This document shows positions 23,723-32,146 of a stretch of DNA of 34,854 nucleotides, piece after piece. This DNA is from Herpetosiphon llansteffanensis (GTDB lineage Bacteria > Chloroflexota > Chloroflexia > Chloroflexales > Herpetosiphonaceae), in NCBI RefSeq assembly GCF_003205875.1, contig NZ_PUBZ01000121.1, forward strand, positions 1 through 34,854. The letters run 5' to 3'. Both the position numbers and the translations under genes were made by a program. Position 1 is the first letter of the stretch. Each line of letters begins with the position of its first letter. Under the pieces are notes generated by a model, which searched no databases, was not told the origin of the DNA, and saw only the letters and a program-made list of their open reading frames with translations.

Positions 23723-24418
23723 CTACAACCAAGCCAAGCGCCGTTCGCGCATACTAACCCAGCGTGCTTGACCGATCACCAAATGGTCAAGCACGTCAAT
23801 ATCGAGCAACTGCCCAGCCTGAATTAATTGCTTGGTCACCAAAATATCGTCGGGCGAAGGCGTTGGGTCGCCGCTTGGGTGATTATGCACAACAATAATT
23901 GCCGCCGCATTCAGCCGAATCGGCTCGCGAAACACCTCGGCAATGCGCACGCTGGCGCTATTCAACGAGCCAATCGTCACGTTTTCGATTTTCAGCACAT
24001 GGTTTTTTGTATTGAGAATGACGACGCGCAGATGCTCCTTATCTAAATGGCTCATCTCTACTTGCAGCAAGCCCACCACATCAGCAGGCGATGTGATTTG
24101 TAAGGGTTGATTGGGCGCTGCTAGCAGCAAACGCCGCCCAATTTCCAGTGCCGCCTTGATATGGGCTGCTTTGGCCTCGCCCATTCCACGTACTCGACAT
24201 AAATCGCTGAACTCGATTTTTTGTAGGCCATGCCAACCACCATGCTCGCGCAGCAACAGTTGGGCAAGCTGAAGCACATTCATGCCTTGCACGCCGACGC
24301 GTAGCAGAATCGCCAAAATCTCAGCATCAGACAATGCTTGCGGCCCAAAGTCGCGCAGGCGTTCACGCGGCTGCTCACTGGATGGTAATTCCTTAATTGA
24401 GATAAAATAGTTGCTCAT
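23723..24418 (-). CDS. radC: RadC/UPF0758 family protein (JAMM domain)
   Basis: 231 residues. An N-terminal helix-hairpin-helix part (about 15-100, with RVRGMGEAKAAHIKAALEIGRR) binds DNA in relatives. The C-terminal MPN/JAMM domain (about 108-229) keeps the metal motif HNHPSGDPTPSPDD. Despite the name, a role in DNA repair is not established for this family, and the reaction is unknown. It is convergent with ribBA with a one-base gap and divergent from the sensor kinase gene at 24524. Length and both domains are normal. Confidence 0.95.
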   Translation of the reverse strand: MSNYFISIKELPSSEQPRERLRDFGPQALSDAEILAILLRVGVQGMNVLQLAQLLLREHGGWHGLQKIEFSDLCRVRGMGEAKAAHIKAALEIGRRLLLAAPNQPLQITSPADVVGLLQVEMSHLDKEHLRVVILNTKNHVLKIENVTIGSLNSASVRIAEVFREPIRLNAAAIIVVHNHPSGDPTPSPDDILVTKQLIQAGQLLDIDVLDHLVIGQARWVSMRERRLAWL

Positions 24419-24523
24419 ACAATCAAACTCGCACTAAAATGGTTGTTAGTGGAGAGCCACAACTGTGGCAAATTTGGCATGCTTCGGTGTGCATTTGGCA
24501 AAATTGCCCCAAAGGTGTTGATA

Positions 24524-25666
24524 ATGAGCAATGATCCGACTATTTTGGCGCGCCGAAACCATGAATTGACGATTTTGAATCAAGTTGCCGAGGCGCTCAA
24601 CCGCAGCAATCAGCTTGATCAAGCTTTGCAAACCGTTTTGGAATTGGTGGCAGAGTTACTGGGTTTGCACACAGGTTGGGTTTGGCTGCTACGCGATGAT
24701 CAAACGACCCATTATTTGGCGGCGGCCTATCATCTGCCCCCTGTTTTGTGCCACCCTCAAGCCTTGGAAGATGATTGTTATTGTCTGGAGCGTTTTCGTG
24801 ATGATAATTTGGACCGCGCGGCCAATATTAGCGTGATTCGTTGCACGCGGCTGCGCAATGTGAGCCATGGCACCGATGGGCTGCGCTTCCATTCGTCGAT
24901 TCCCTTGATGGCACATGGCCGTAAACTGGGTGTTTTTAATGTGGCTAGCCCCGATTGGTGCGAATTGAGCGCCGATGATTTGCGCTTGTTGCACACCGTC
25001 GGCGATTTGCTGAGCATGGCGATTGAGCGCACCCGACTGTTTGAGCGCTCGCTCAGCTTGGGTGCGGTTGAGGAGCGCAACCGGATTGCCCGCGAAATTC
25101 ACGATACCTTGGCCCAAGGCCTCACTGCGGTCTTATTGCAGCTCGAAACCGCCGATGCCCTGCTAGAGATTGGCGCAACCGAGCGGGGTCGCGCGAAAAT
25201 TCATCAAGCCTTGCAATGGACGCGCTATAATCTCGATGAGGCGCGACGTTCGGTGCTCGATTTGCGGGCGGCTCCCTTGGAAGGCCGGAGTTTGGTCGAA
25301 GCGTTGGCAACCTTGAACCACGAGCACGATCCATTTAGCCTTGAATTACAAACAATTGGCGCTTTGCAGCCGTTGCCCTTGCGAATTGAAGTTGGCTTGT
25401 TGCGGATTGTGCAAGAAGCCTTGAATAATGTGCGCCAGCACGCCCAAGCCAGCCAAGTTGTGATCGAATATCACGCCACGCCCAGCCAGATTGAAATTTG
25501 CGTGCATGACAATGGCTGTGGTTTCGACCCAACCCTTGCCAAGCCCCAGCATTTTGGCCTAATTGGCATGAATGAACGCACCCGCTTGCTTGGCGGCAAC
25601 CTTGAAATCAAAAGCACCCTTGGCGCTGGCACCGAGGTTTGTATTGCCGTGCCATTAGGGAGTTAA
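24524..25666 (+). CDS. GAF-domain sensor histidine kinase (NarL-type)
   Basis: 380 residues, no membrane segment, so a soluble sensor. A GAF domain (about 15-175) is followed by the HisKA_3 dimerisation domain with phospho-acceptor His193 in EERNRIAREIHDTLAQGL and a HATPase domain (about 280-380) with N box EALNNVRQHA, G1 DNGCGFD and G2 FGLIGMNER. The GAF has Cys76, Cys85, Cys87 and Cys107 (DDCYCLERF ... VIRCTRL), a pattern common in GAF kinases of this phylum and possibly redox or metal sensing. The start at 24524 follows AAAGGTG; upstream starts lack a site. The response regulator begins five bases after the stop. Confidence 0.92.
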   Translation: MSNDPTILARRNHELTILNQVAEALNRSNQLDQALQTVLELVAELLGLHTGWVWLLRDDQTTHYLAAAYHLPPVLCHPQALEDDCYCLERFRDDNLDRAANISVIRCTRLRNVSHGTDGLRFHSSIPLMAHGRKLGVFNVASPDWCELSADDLRLLHTVGDLLSMAIERTRLFERSLSLGAVEERNRIAREIHDTLAQGLTAVLLQLETADALLEIGATERGRAKIHQALQWTRYNLDEARRSVLDLRAAPLEGRSLVEALATLNHEHDPFSLELQTIGALQPLPLRIEVGLLRIVQEALNNVRQHAQASQVVIEYHATPSQIEICVHDNGCGFDPTLAKPQHFGLIGMNERTRLLGGNLEIKSTLGAGTEVCIAVPLGS

Positions 25667-25670
25667 ATCC

Positions 25671-26291
25671 ATGATTCGAATTCTTGTTGTCGATGATCAT
25701 CCGGTGGTGCGCGAGGGTTTGGTTGCCATTTTGAGCACCCAATCCGATTTTGCGGTGGTTGGCGAGGCCAGCGATGGCCGCCAAGCCTTGGAATTGTGCC
25801 AGCAAATTCAGCCCGATTTGCTGCTGCTTGACCTTGAATTGCCAGAATTAGATGGCGTGGCGGTGCTGGAACAGCTCGATTTAGTCGCACACAATTTACG
25901 AGTTTTAGTTTTTACTGCGTTTGATACTGACGAGCGGATTATTGGGGCGGTGCGGGCTGGCGCGCAGGGCTATTTGCTCAAAGGTGCGCCGCGCGACGAA
26001 TTATTTGCTGCAATTCGTTTGATTCATGCTGGCGGCTCGACGCTGCACCCGTTGATTGCCTCAAAATTGTTGCGCCAAGTGCAGCGCGATACAAGCTTGG
26101 TGGAATTAACTCCGCGTGAGCGCGAAGTTTTGCAGGAATTAGCCCAAGGCTTTGCAAATAAACAGATTGCCTATACATTGAATATTACCGAACGCACGGT
26201 TAAGTTTCATCTTAACAGTATTTTTCAAAAGCTTGGCGCACACAATCGTACCGAAGCGGTGTCGATTGCCTATGAACGCCAATTAATTTAG
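25671..26291 (+). CDS. NarL/FixJ-family response regulator
   Basis: 206 residues. The receiver domain (1-120) has acidic pocket VVDDHP, phospho-acceptor Asp54 in LLLDLELPE, switch Thr in VFTAFD and Lys in YLLKGAPRDEL. The LuxR-type helix-turn-helix (about 143-200) reads ELTPREREVLQELAQGFANKQIAYTL with TVKFHLNSIFQKL. GGGAG lies before the ATG at 25671. It is the cognate partner of the kinase directly upstream and precedes the YigZ gene by 17 bases. Targets are unknown. Confidence 0.95.
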   Translation: MIRILVVDDHPVVREGLVAILSTQSDFAVVGEASDGRQALELCQQIQPDLLLLDLELPELDGVAVLEQLDLVAHNLRVLVFTAFDTDERIIGAVRAGAQGYLLKGAPRDELFAAIRLIHAGGSTLHPLIASKLLRQVQRDTSLVELTPREREVLQELAQGFANKQIAYTLNITERTVKFHLNSIFQKLGAHNRTEAVSIAYERQLI

Positions 26292-26308
26292 CTAGGTTGA
26301 TTATCGTT

Positions 26309-26926
26309 ATGACTCCAACTCGTTATCAAATTCCAGCCAATGAGCATGAATTTGAACAAGATATTAAACACTCGCGCTTTATTGCCACGGTTGTGCATGC
26401 GCCAACGTTGGTCGATGCCAAGCAAGCAATTGCCACGATTGCAGCGCGCTATCCCGATGCAAACCACAATTGTTGGGCGTTTCAGATTGGGCTTGGCCCG
26501 CACGCCGAAATTGGCTCATCTGACGATGGTGAACCTGCTGGTACAGCTGGCCGCCCGATGTTGCAAGTCTTGCAAGGTAGTGGCATTGGTGATATTGCAG
26601 CAGTCGTAACGCGTTATTTTGGCGGCATCAAATTAGGCACTGGCGGCTTGGTGCGGGCTTATAGCGGAACTTTGCAAAAAGCGCTCAACGATTTACCAAC
26701 CAAAGAACAAGTTATTCGGCGCACTGGTATGGTCACAATTAATTACAATCAATATGAATTATTGCGACGTTTGCTGACCAGCTTTGATCCGCTGATCGAA
26801 AGTGAAGATTTTGCCAGCGATATTACCTTGATGCTGGCATTGCCTCAAGATCGCTGGCAAGAATGTGCAGATGCTATTCGCGAATTAACCTATGCTGAAA
26901 GCGAATTAATTGCGCTCGATGATTAA
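26309..26926 (+). CDS. YigZ/IMPACT family protein
   Basis: 205 residues. The N-terminal UPF0029/IMPACT domain (about 15-120) contains the family hallmarks HNCWAFQIG, SSDDGEPAGTAGRPML and YFGGIKLGTGGLVRAY. A C-terminal DUF1949-type ferredoxin-like domain (about 135-200) follows. Relatives bind RNA or ribosome-associated factors; the function is not settled. It follows the response regulator by 17 bases, so the three genes probably form one transcript. An in-frame TTG at 26297 is a less likely start than ATG 26309. Its stop overlaps that of the convergent GNAT gene by four bases. Confidence 0.92.
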   Translation: MTPTRYQIPANEHEFEQDIKHSRFIATVVHAPTLVDAKQAIATIAARYPDANHNCWAFQIGLGPHAEIGSSDDGEPAGTAGRPMLQVLQGSGIGDIAAVVTRYFGGIKLGTGGLVRAYSGTLQKALNDLPTKEQVIRRTGMVTINYNQYELLRRLLTSFDPLIESEDFASDITLMLALPQDRWQECADAIRELTYAESELIALDD

Positions 26927-27480
26927 ATAATTGGCGTTGTATGATCCATTTCAAAGTGAATATTTTGAAATTCGCCGTGATCTGGCCGATCGTCGTAGAT
27001 TTCGGTTGTTGGCAGCGAACGCCAAAAATGCTCGGCTCCGGCAATCGCTGGGTTGGTATGCAGATAGATTGTGCGATACCTGCCTTCGTTGAGAATCCAG
27101 TTGCGAGTGAGGCTCACCAAGCGGCGGGCCAAGCCAGCGCGGCGATGGGCAGCTGCGACATAAACGCGCACTAATTGGGCGGTTTCGGCGCTGCTATAGC
27201 GTTCAACCAGCCATTCGGGCTTGTAGGGTGGTTTGGGGCCGCCAGTACGCACCGCGCATGTGCCGACAACCTCGCCAGTTGCCTTAACAACCGCCACAAA
27301 CAGCACTTGGCGCGGGTTTTCCAGATAGGCTCCGACTAAATCGTCAACGTCAGCATGCCATTTGGCAACGTAGCCAATGCCAAAATCGTGCTCGAAGGTG
27401 TGTAACATCAGCTGGCGTGCGCCCGCCAAATCAGCGGTTGTTGCTTCGCGCAGCATATAGATTCCATGGTCAAGGCTCAT
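26923..27480 (-). CDS. GNAT-family N-acetyltransferase
   Basis: 185 residues. The acetyl-CoA motif A is seen as LVRVYVAAAHRRAGLARRLV (about 104-123, the R/Q-x-x-G-x-G/A loop), preceded by the strand FVAVVKATGEVVGTCAV and followed by a helical motif B IYLHTNPAIAGAEHFWRSL. The acceptor substrate is unknown. GAGG is seven bases before the ATG. It is convergent with the YigZ gene (four-base overlap) and divergent from the tRNA-Leu gene. Confidence 0.88.
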   Translation of the reverse strand: MSLDHGIYMLREATTADLAGARQLMLHTFEHDFGIGYVAKWHADVDDLVGAYLENPRQVLFVAVVKATGEVVGTCAVRTGGPKPPYKPEWLVERYSSAETAQLVRVYVAAAHRRAGLARRLVSLTRNWILNEGRYRTIYLHTNPAIAGAEHFWRSLPTTEIYDDRPDHGEFQNIHFEMDHTTPII

Positions 27481-27537
27481 GCCACTACCTCATAGCAGTA
27501 AATTACTGATATATTATATCAATAAATGAAAACTAAT

Positions 27538-27566
27538 TTGCCAAAAAATATACTATGCGCTATAAT
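27538..27566 (+). promoter_or_regulatory. Promoter of tRNA-Leu
   Basis: TTGCCA (27538-27543, 5 of 6 to consensus), a 17-base spacer and a perfect TATAAT (27561-27566). The predicted transcription start is a few bases before the mature tRNA 5' end at 27579. This is the strongest promoter in the window, as expected for a stable RNA. Confidence 0.8.
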
Positions 27567-27578
27567 GTCGCTCGTTGC

Positions 27579-27664
27579 GCCGAGGTGGCGGAATGGCAGA
27601 CGCTGAGGTCTTAAACATCTCTCCTCGCAAGGGGGTGCGGGTTCGACTCCCGCCCTCGGCACCA
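27579..27664 (+). tRNA. tRNA-Leu (anticodon UAA)
   Basis: 86 bases including an encoded CCA. The acceptor stem GCCGAGG pairs with CCTCGGC, then discriminator A and CCA. The D arm begins TGGCGGAATGGCAGACGC. The anticodon stem GAGGT/ATCTC encloses CTTAAAC, giving anticodon TAA, which reads UUA and UUG. A long variable arm (TCCTCGCAAGGGGGT region) and the T arm GCGGGTTCGACTCCCGC confirm a class II leucine tRNA. Confidence 0.97.
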
Positions 27665-27668
27665 ACCA

Positions 27669-27702
27669 CAGGCTCGTTGATCAAACTTGATCAGCGGGCC
27701 TG
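27669..27702 (+). terminator. Terminator of tRNA-Leu
   Basis: CAGGCTCGTTGATCAA pairs with TTGATCAGCGGGCCTG along all 16 positions (two G-T wobbles), followed by CTGTTATTT. It is a strong intrinsic-type hairpin with a short, imperfect T run. Confidence 0.7.
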
Positions 27703-27773
27703 CTGTTATTTAATCAATTAAAAAAGCCAGCCTTTGGTATACTAGCAACAAATTTTTTAGCTGAGGAACTGCT

Positions 27774-28823
27774 ATGCGCCGTTGGATTTGGCTATTACTG
27801 CTTGCTGGTTTATTGCCCCGCGCCGCCGCTGCCCATAATTTATGCTTTGTTGAAGTCAACAACCCCTATTGTTTGGAGGAACCGTTCAGCGATTATTGGG
27901 ATGATAACGGTGGTCTGCCAGTTTTTGGCTACCCAATTACTTTTGCTAAAGCTGAACCCAACCCAGATACGGGGATGAGTTATCATACGCAATGGCTTGA
28001 ACGCAATCGTTTTGAAGTACACCCTGAGAATGCTGGCACTGCCTATGAAGTATTGTTGGGTTTGTTGGGCAAAGAACGCTTGCAGCAGCTTGGGCGTGAG
28101 GTTGCGCCGCGCGAGGCTGGGCCGCAAGCTGGCTGTTTGTGGTTTGAAGAAACTGGCCATAACGTGTGCGATCAAAGCAATGGCCTTGGTTTCAAAAGCT
28201 ATTGGCAATCACATGGCCTGAAAATTGATGGCTTGGATAATTATGCCCGTTCGTTGCAACTCTTTGGTTTGCCCTTGACTGGCGTGAATCTTGAAACCAA
28301 CGCCAATGGTGATACGGTGCAAACGCAATGGTTTGAGCGCGCGCGGCTCGAATGGCATCCCAACAATCCTGATCAATTTAAGGTTTTGCTGGGCTTGTTG
28401 GGCAAAGAAGTTTTGGACAATAGGGGCGTAATTCCGCAACCGCAGCTGCCAGTAACGCCGACCCCAGCGCCGATTGTAACCCCAACGCCTGCGCCACCGC
28501 CACCATCATTTAATAATTGCCAAGCCGACCCAACCGTGGCCAGCAATTATCCTGTGAAAATTGTGAGCGTGGATAAAAGTGCCGAAAAAGTTGTGCTGCA
28601 AAATGTGAGCAATGCGCCGGTTGCGCTTGATGGCTGGCGCATTTGCAGCATTCGCGGCAATCAGTTGCACGCAACCCTCGGCGGGAGCCTTGCCGCTGGC
28701 GAAACGCGCACGATTGATTCGACTGCATCAGGCCCAATTTGGAACAATAGCGATCAAGATAATGCTTCGTTGTATGATGCAGAAGGCCGCTTGATTTCGT
28801 TCTTGGAAGATACCAACTTTTAA
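27774..28823 (+). CDS. Secreted protein with two 'FGyP..Q.FER' repeats and a lamin-tail domain
   Basis: 349 residues. A Sec signal peptide (about 1-20, WLLLLAGLL...AAAA) leads. Two copies of a repeat common in Chloroflexota follow: FSDYWDDNGGLPVFGYPI...TQWLERNRFEVHPE (about 37-95) and FKSYWQSHGLKIDG...TQWFERARLEWHPN (about 140-205), each ending LLGLLGKE. A Pro/Thr linker (about 222-245, VTPTPAPIVTPTPAPPPP) precedes a C-terminal lamin-tail-like domain (about 255-345, VVLQNVSNAPVALDGWRICS). Paired Cys (24/33, 121/132) suggest disulphides. It is presumably a surface or exoprotein with binding roles; no catalytic motif was seen. Confidence 0.85.
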   Translation: MRRWIWLLLLAGLLPRAAAAHNLCFVEVNNPYCLEEPFSDYWDDNGGLPVFGYPITFAKAEPNPDTGMSYHTQWLERNRFEVHPENAGTAYEVLLGLLGKERLQQLGREVAPREAGPQAGCLWFEETGHNVCDQSNGLGFKSYWQSHGLKIDGLDNYARSLQLFGLPLTGVNLETNANGDTVQTQWFERARLEWHPNNPDQFKVLLGLLGKEVLDNRGVIPQPQLPVTPTPAPIVTPTPAPPPPSFNNCQADPTVASNYPVKIVSVDKSAEKVVLQNVSNAPVALDGWRICSIRGNQLHATLGGSLAAGETRTIDSTASGPIWNNSDQDNASLYDAEGRLISFLEDTNF

Positions 28824-28829
28824 ATAACA

Positions 28830-28860
28830 AATGGGCGCTAGACAAAACCTAGCGCCCATT
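28830..28860. terminator. Bidirectional terminator between convergent genes
   Basis: AATGGGCGCTAG (28830-28841) pairs perfectly with CTAGCGCCCATT (28849-28860) around a 7-base loop, followed by TCTATTT. It lies between the secreted-protein gene and the convergent acpS gene and can serve both. Confidence 0.75.
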
Positions 28861-28873
28861 GATTCTATTTGAG

Positions 28874-29257
28874 CTAGCTCATGCCTACCACAAAGGCGAT
28901 TGCTTGATCGCCGCTATGCGAAAGGCTGACCGACCAATGGCGAATGCCTAGCTCTTCGGAACGTTGTTGGGCTGCACCGTGGAGCCGCAACATAGGCTTG
29001 CCTTGAGGATCGTTGGCTACTTCAATCTCGCGCCATGCAACCGAACAAGCGGGATGGCCGATGCCTTTTAATCCAACCCCAAGCGCTTTGGCGGCAGCTT
29101 CCTTGGCTGCCCAGCGGGCCGCGAGCGATTGAGCGCTATCGCGGCAACGCAACCATTCCGCCTCGGTCCACACGCGGCGGGCAAAACGCTGGCCCCAGCG
29201 CGAAACTGCCTGATTAATCCGATCGATTTCGATTAAATCAACACCTGTTACCAACAT
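28874..29257 (-). CDS. acpS: Holo-[acyl-carrier-protein] synthase
   Basis: 127 residues. It transfers 4'-phosphopantetheine from coenzyme A to acyl carrier protein. The AcpS motifs are present: VTGVDLIEIDRI with the Mg-binding Asp near the start, RWAAKEAAAKAL (Glu of the active site) and the C-terminal SLSHSGDQAIAFV. Length is normal. It lies 80 bases downstream of dcd on the same strand; a short ACCAC/GTGGT hairpin sits in between (29277-29290). Confidence 0.95.
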   Translation of the reverse strand: MLVTGVDLIEIDRINQAVSRWGQRFARRVWTEAEWLRCRDSAQSLAARWAAKEAAAKALGVGLKGIGHPACSVAWREIEVANDPQGKPMLRLHGAAQQRSEELGIRHWSVSLSHSGDQAIAFVVGMS

Positions 29258-29337
29258 ACGCTTTTACATCCTTGCTACCACGAACGTGGTGGTTGCTTGT
29301 ATTGTAGGCTGATTTATTAAAATGGCCAAATTAATAA

Positions 29338-31026
29338 TTAAATTCGCGGCAAAGTCACGCCTGTTTGGCCTTGATACTTGCCCGAACGATCATCATAGGC
29401 CACTTCTGGCAACTCGTCGCCCTCGAAAAACAGCACTTGGGCAATGCCTTCGTTGGCGTAAATTTTGGCTGGCAATGGCGTTGTGTTGCTAATTTCGATC
29501 GTCACATAGCCTTCCCAGCCTGGCTCGAAGGGCGTTACATTCGCGATCAGACCACAGTTTGAAACAAAAACGCCTGCATCAAGCGCAAAGTTGCCAGCTT
29601 CAGGTACGGATAAACAATAGACATCATGTGTCCCAGCCAATTCCTTGATCGCCGTGATTTTGTGATTGACTGGTTTATTTCCTCTAAATGATGCGATTGC
29701 ATCAGGGAAGCGACGAAATACGCTGCGATCACAATCAAGTAACCGTGCTGCGCCTCGAATGGAACCTGTTGAATGCAATGCAGCAAGTACTCGTTCTTCT
29801 GTAATTTCATCTCGTAATCTAATAGAACGAGCTATTTCTTGTTGTTGCATGTGACGTTCCAAAGATGCAGATTCCCAATATTCCTTAGATGCAATAGAAA
29901 CTCGTTCACGTGCAGCGGTATTATTCTGCCAAAAATTTGTTTGACGTAATCGCTGAGCATCACGATTTTGAGGATCTGCCCAATATTTTAAGTGTGCCTC
30001 ATACCATTCTTGACGTTTTTCTAAATAAATTGATGAATCCCAGAATGAGCGTGCACGTTGTTTTTGTTGATCGCAATAGTTTCTATACCAATCATCATCT
30101 TGGCGTAATCGTTCTAATGCTTGTTTGATAGATGCGCTATGTTCATCTGGATCAAAATCTGACCCATACGATATTGCATTGTGATGTTTAATATGCGCTT
30201 CAGCATCCATGCGCATGATGTTCCATGGTTGGTTGTTGAGCCGATCATGGTCAATGTGATGGCGATGGGTATTAGCTTGCTCTGTATAAATATTATGTCG
30301 AAGATTCCATTCATCGGCTAGGCGATGGGTTGGAACATAATGGCCATTGATTAATTGATAGACCATTTCGTAGCCACGAAAAAGTTGGCGATACAATGGC
30401 ATCAACGAATCATTTGGGCGCAAATTGGCAGCTTGAACCATCGTGCCATCGCGCCGCATAAACTCATGATCGGGTGTGCATTGGATGGTCTGGCCATTAT
30501 CAAGCGTGATTTCCAGCAAGCTATCGCGACCAATGTAGCGCGGCTGTTCAAGCAGGGTCACAATAATTCGGCCATTTGGCCCAATGCTATAGCCCCAGAA
30601 TAGCTCGCCTTGTTCTGAGCGTTTGGCCATTTCGGCCAAGGTTGGGTTTGTGCCATCAACCAGCGCAACTCGAGTGTCACCACTAAAACAACGGGCATAG
30701 GTCGATTTGCCGACGCACACGCAGAGCACATTGCGCGGAATGCGGAAGTATTCGATGGTGCGGCAGAGCACAAACGAGTTTGGCGGAATGATACAAACAT
30801 CGGCTTTGACATCGACGAATGAACGTGGATCGAAATTTTTGGGGTCGATAACTGCTGAATTGACGTTGGTGAAAATTTTAAATTCATCAGCGATGCGAAT
30901 ATCGTAGCCATACGACGACAAGCCGTATGAAACGACTCCGCCGCGCACTTGACCATCGATAAATGGCTCGATCATGCCGTGTTCTTGAGCCATGCGCTTA
31001 ATCCAGCGATCAGCTTTGATTGACAT
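29338..31026 (-). CDS. dcd: dCTP deaminase interrupted by an HNH intein
   Basis: 562 codons encode a 184-residue host enzyme plus a 378-residue intein. The host part (1-112 and 491-562) is dCTP deaminase, which makes dUTP (or dUMP in bifunctional forms) for thymidylate. VGKSTYAR before the intein joins [16 protein letters not shown] after it, giving the usual active-site sequence. The catalytic Glu in YVTIEISN and the [10 protein letters not shown] segment are intact. AAGGAG precedes the ATG. The intein interrupts just after the Arg that corresponds to E. coli Arg115, so the enzyme needs splicing to work. It lies nine bases downstream of the receiver-RodZ gene and should be co-transcribed with it. 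Confidence 0.96.
   Translation of the reverse strand: MSIKADRWIKRMAQEHGMIEPFIDGQVRGGVVSYGLSSYGYDIRIADEFKIFTNVNSAVIDPKNFDPRSFVDVKADVCIIPPNSFVLCRTIEYFRIPRNVLCVCVGKSTYARCFSGDTRVALVDGTNPTLAEMAKRSEQGELFWGYSIGPNGRIIVTLLEQPRYIGRDSLLEITLDNGQTIQCTPDHEFMRRDGTMVQAANLRPNDSLMPLYRQLFRGYEMVYQLINGHYVPTHRLADEWNLRHNIYTEQANTHRHHIDHDRLNNQPWNIMRMDAEAHIKHHNAISYGSDFDPDEHSASIKQALERLRQDDDWYRNYCDQQKQRARSFWDSSIYLEKRQEWYEAHLKYWADPQNRDAQRLRQTNFWQNNTAARERVSIASKEYWESASLERHMQQQEIARSIRLRDEITEERVLAALHSTGSIRGAARLLDCDRSVFRRFPDAIASFRGNKPVNHKITAIKELAGTHDVYCLSVPEAGNFALDAGVFVSNCGLIANVTPFEPGWEGYVTIEISNTTPLPAKIYANEGIAQVLFFEGDELPEVAYDDRSGKYQGQTGVTLPRI
29557..30690 (-). mobile_element. Intein with HNH homing endonuclease inside dcd
   Basis: 378 residues (dcd 113-490). 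It starts with Cys113 (block [14 protein letters not shown]). Block B is IQCTPDHEF with TxxH at 184-187. The middle holds an HNH nuclease ([17 protein letters not shown], about 253-269, with a further His pair at 281-282) and a later helix-turn-helix-like stretch ([20 protein letters not shown]). The C-terminal splicing part is [19 protein letters not shown], ending VFVSN at 490 before the +1 Cys491. The terminal Asn and the +1 Cys are present. The penultimate residue is Ser, where most inteins have His. The nuclease part is visibly more AT-rich than the host gene, a sign of separate origin. Confidence 0.93.
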
Positions 31027-31035
31027 ACAAACTCC

Positions 31036-32070
31036 TTATGGTGTCGCCGTGGGCGCATTTGGATCAAGGGTTGGGCTTGGCTCTGGCGTAGCTGTTGGCG
31101 TTGGGCTTGGAGTTGCCGTCGGCGTGAGCGTTGGCGTTAATGTTGGGGTCGCCGTTGGCGTTGGGGTGAGGGTTGGCGTTGCGGTTGGATCGCTAAACAT
31201 CGCCCGCACGTTGGTGGTTACGTTGCGGGTTTGTTCAGGGAAGAGCAGGGCAATTGCGCCTGAACCCAAGCCACAGGTTAACAGCGCCACGAGGCTCAAA
31301 ACCAACGGCCACGAAATTCGGCGTTGATAGCGCACTGGCTGACCGCCCAAATTGCGCAGGGTTTCAACATCGCTATGGTGCAAGCGCCGAAACTCGGCCA
31401 AGGCTTGGGCTGGATCTTCGCTCAAAAATTGGGCATAGCGTTGCACAATTTCTTCGGCGGCGCTGCCACGCGGCAACAGAGCATATTTTTCTTCTTCGAT
31501 TGCCTGAATATAGTACATTTGGATTTTGGTATCCAAATTGGCTTGCACCAGCGAGATGTTGCGCAGCTTGCGGGCTTGGCGCAGACGCTGACCAAGCGGA
31601 ATATTTAATGCAGGCGCTTCGACCTCAACCTCTGGTTCAGGCGGAGGCGTTTCGATTACAGGCTCGGCTGCAAGTTTGGGTGCACGCGTATCGGCGCGTT
31701 GCAAGGCTGGCGGCGGCGCTTGGCGCAAGCGAATCGCAATCCGCGCCAGCAATTCTTCGGTGCGATAGGGCTTGGTAATATAATCGGTCGCGCCAGCACG
31801 CAGGCCACGGGCAATATCTTCGGCGCTGCTGCGATGCGACATCACCATGACCCGCAGGCCCAAACTAACCAGTTCATCAAGCAAGGCCCAGCCTTGTTCG
31901 CGGCCCAGCTCAAGATCGAGCAAAATCAGGTCGGGCTGTTGGGTGCGGGCAACTTCGCGGGCGCTGGTTTCAGTCCACTCGCGCATCACCCGATAACTAG
32001 CCATCTCTAATGTGCGAGCGAGCGTGGCCGAAAACGCCCGATCTTCATCAAGCAACAAAATGAAGGTCAA
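31036..32070 (-). CDS. Receiver domain fused to RodZ-like HTH, TM helix and Pro/Thr tail
   Basis: About 344 residues. A response-regulator receiver (about 1-115) has LLLDEDRAF acidic pocket, phospho-acceptor Asp in LILLDLELG and Lys in YITKPYR. A Pro/Glu linker follows, then a RodZ/HTH_25-type helix-turn-helix (about 160-235, LGQRLRQARKLRNISLVQA with YYIQAIEEEKYALLP), one membrane helix (PLVLSLVALLTCGLGSGAI, about 262-285) and an external tail of TPT/TPTATP repeats (about 297-344). RodZ links the MreB cytoskeleton to the wall; adding a receiver is unusual and suggests signal-controlled membrane anchoring. The start is uncertain: no ATG is available, and TTG 32070 is chosen by fit to the domain start and AGGA upstream. 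Confidence 0.85.
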   Translation of the reverse strand: MTFILLLDEDRAFSATLARTLEMASYRVMREWTETSAREVARTQQPDLILLDLELGREQGWALLDELVSLGLRVMVMSHRSSAEDIARGLRAGATDYITKPYRTEELLARIAIRLRQAPPPALQRADTRAPKLAAEPVIETPPPEPEVEVEAPALNIPLGQRLRQARKLRNISLVQANLDTKIQMYYIQAIEEEKYALLPRGSAAEEIVQRYAQFLSEDPAQALAEFRRLHHSDVETLRNLGGQPVRYQRRISWPLVLSLVALLTCGLGSGAIALLFPEQTRNVTTNVRAMFSDPTATPTLTPTPTATPTLTPTLTPTATPSPTPTATPEPSPTLDPNAPTATP

Positions 32071-32135
32071 AACCAGAATTCCTATCCACAAGCCAATGCC
32101 AAGGCATAGCCAGATTGAGCGAGAATAATGCAGCG

Positions 32136-32144
32136 ATTATAGCA
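32136..32144 (-). promoter_or_regulatory. Extended -10 promoter of the receiver-RodZ gene
   Basis: On the minus strand TG-C-TATAAT is a perfect extended -10. It lies about 66 bases before the TTG start at 32070; the -35 is weak. It probably drives both the receiver-RodZ gene and dcd. Confidence 0.5.
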
Positions 32145-32146
32145 CG

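Noticed and set aside
29557-30690. LAGLIDADG-type intein nuclease
   Set aside because: No dodecapeptide motif was seen; the [10 protein letters not shown] stretch is of HNH type.
30992-31327. Plus-strand frame with a striking Val-Gly repeat
   Set aside because: It is the antisense of the Thr/Pro-rich tail of the receiver-RodZ gene; the repeat arises from the complementary codons and there is no ribosome site.
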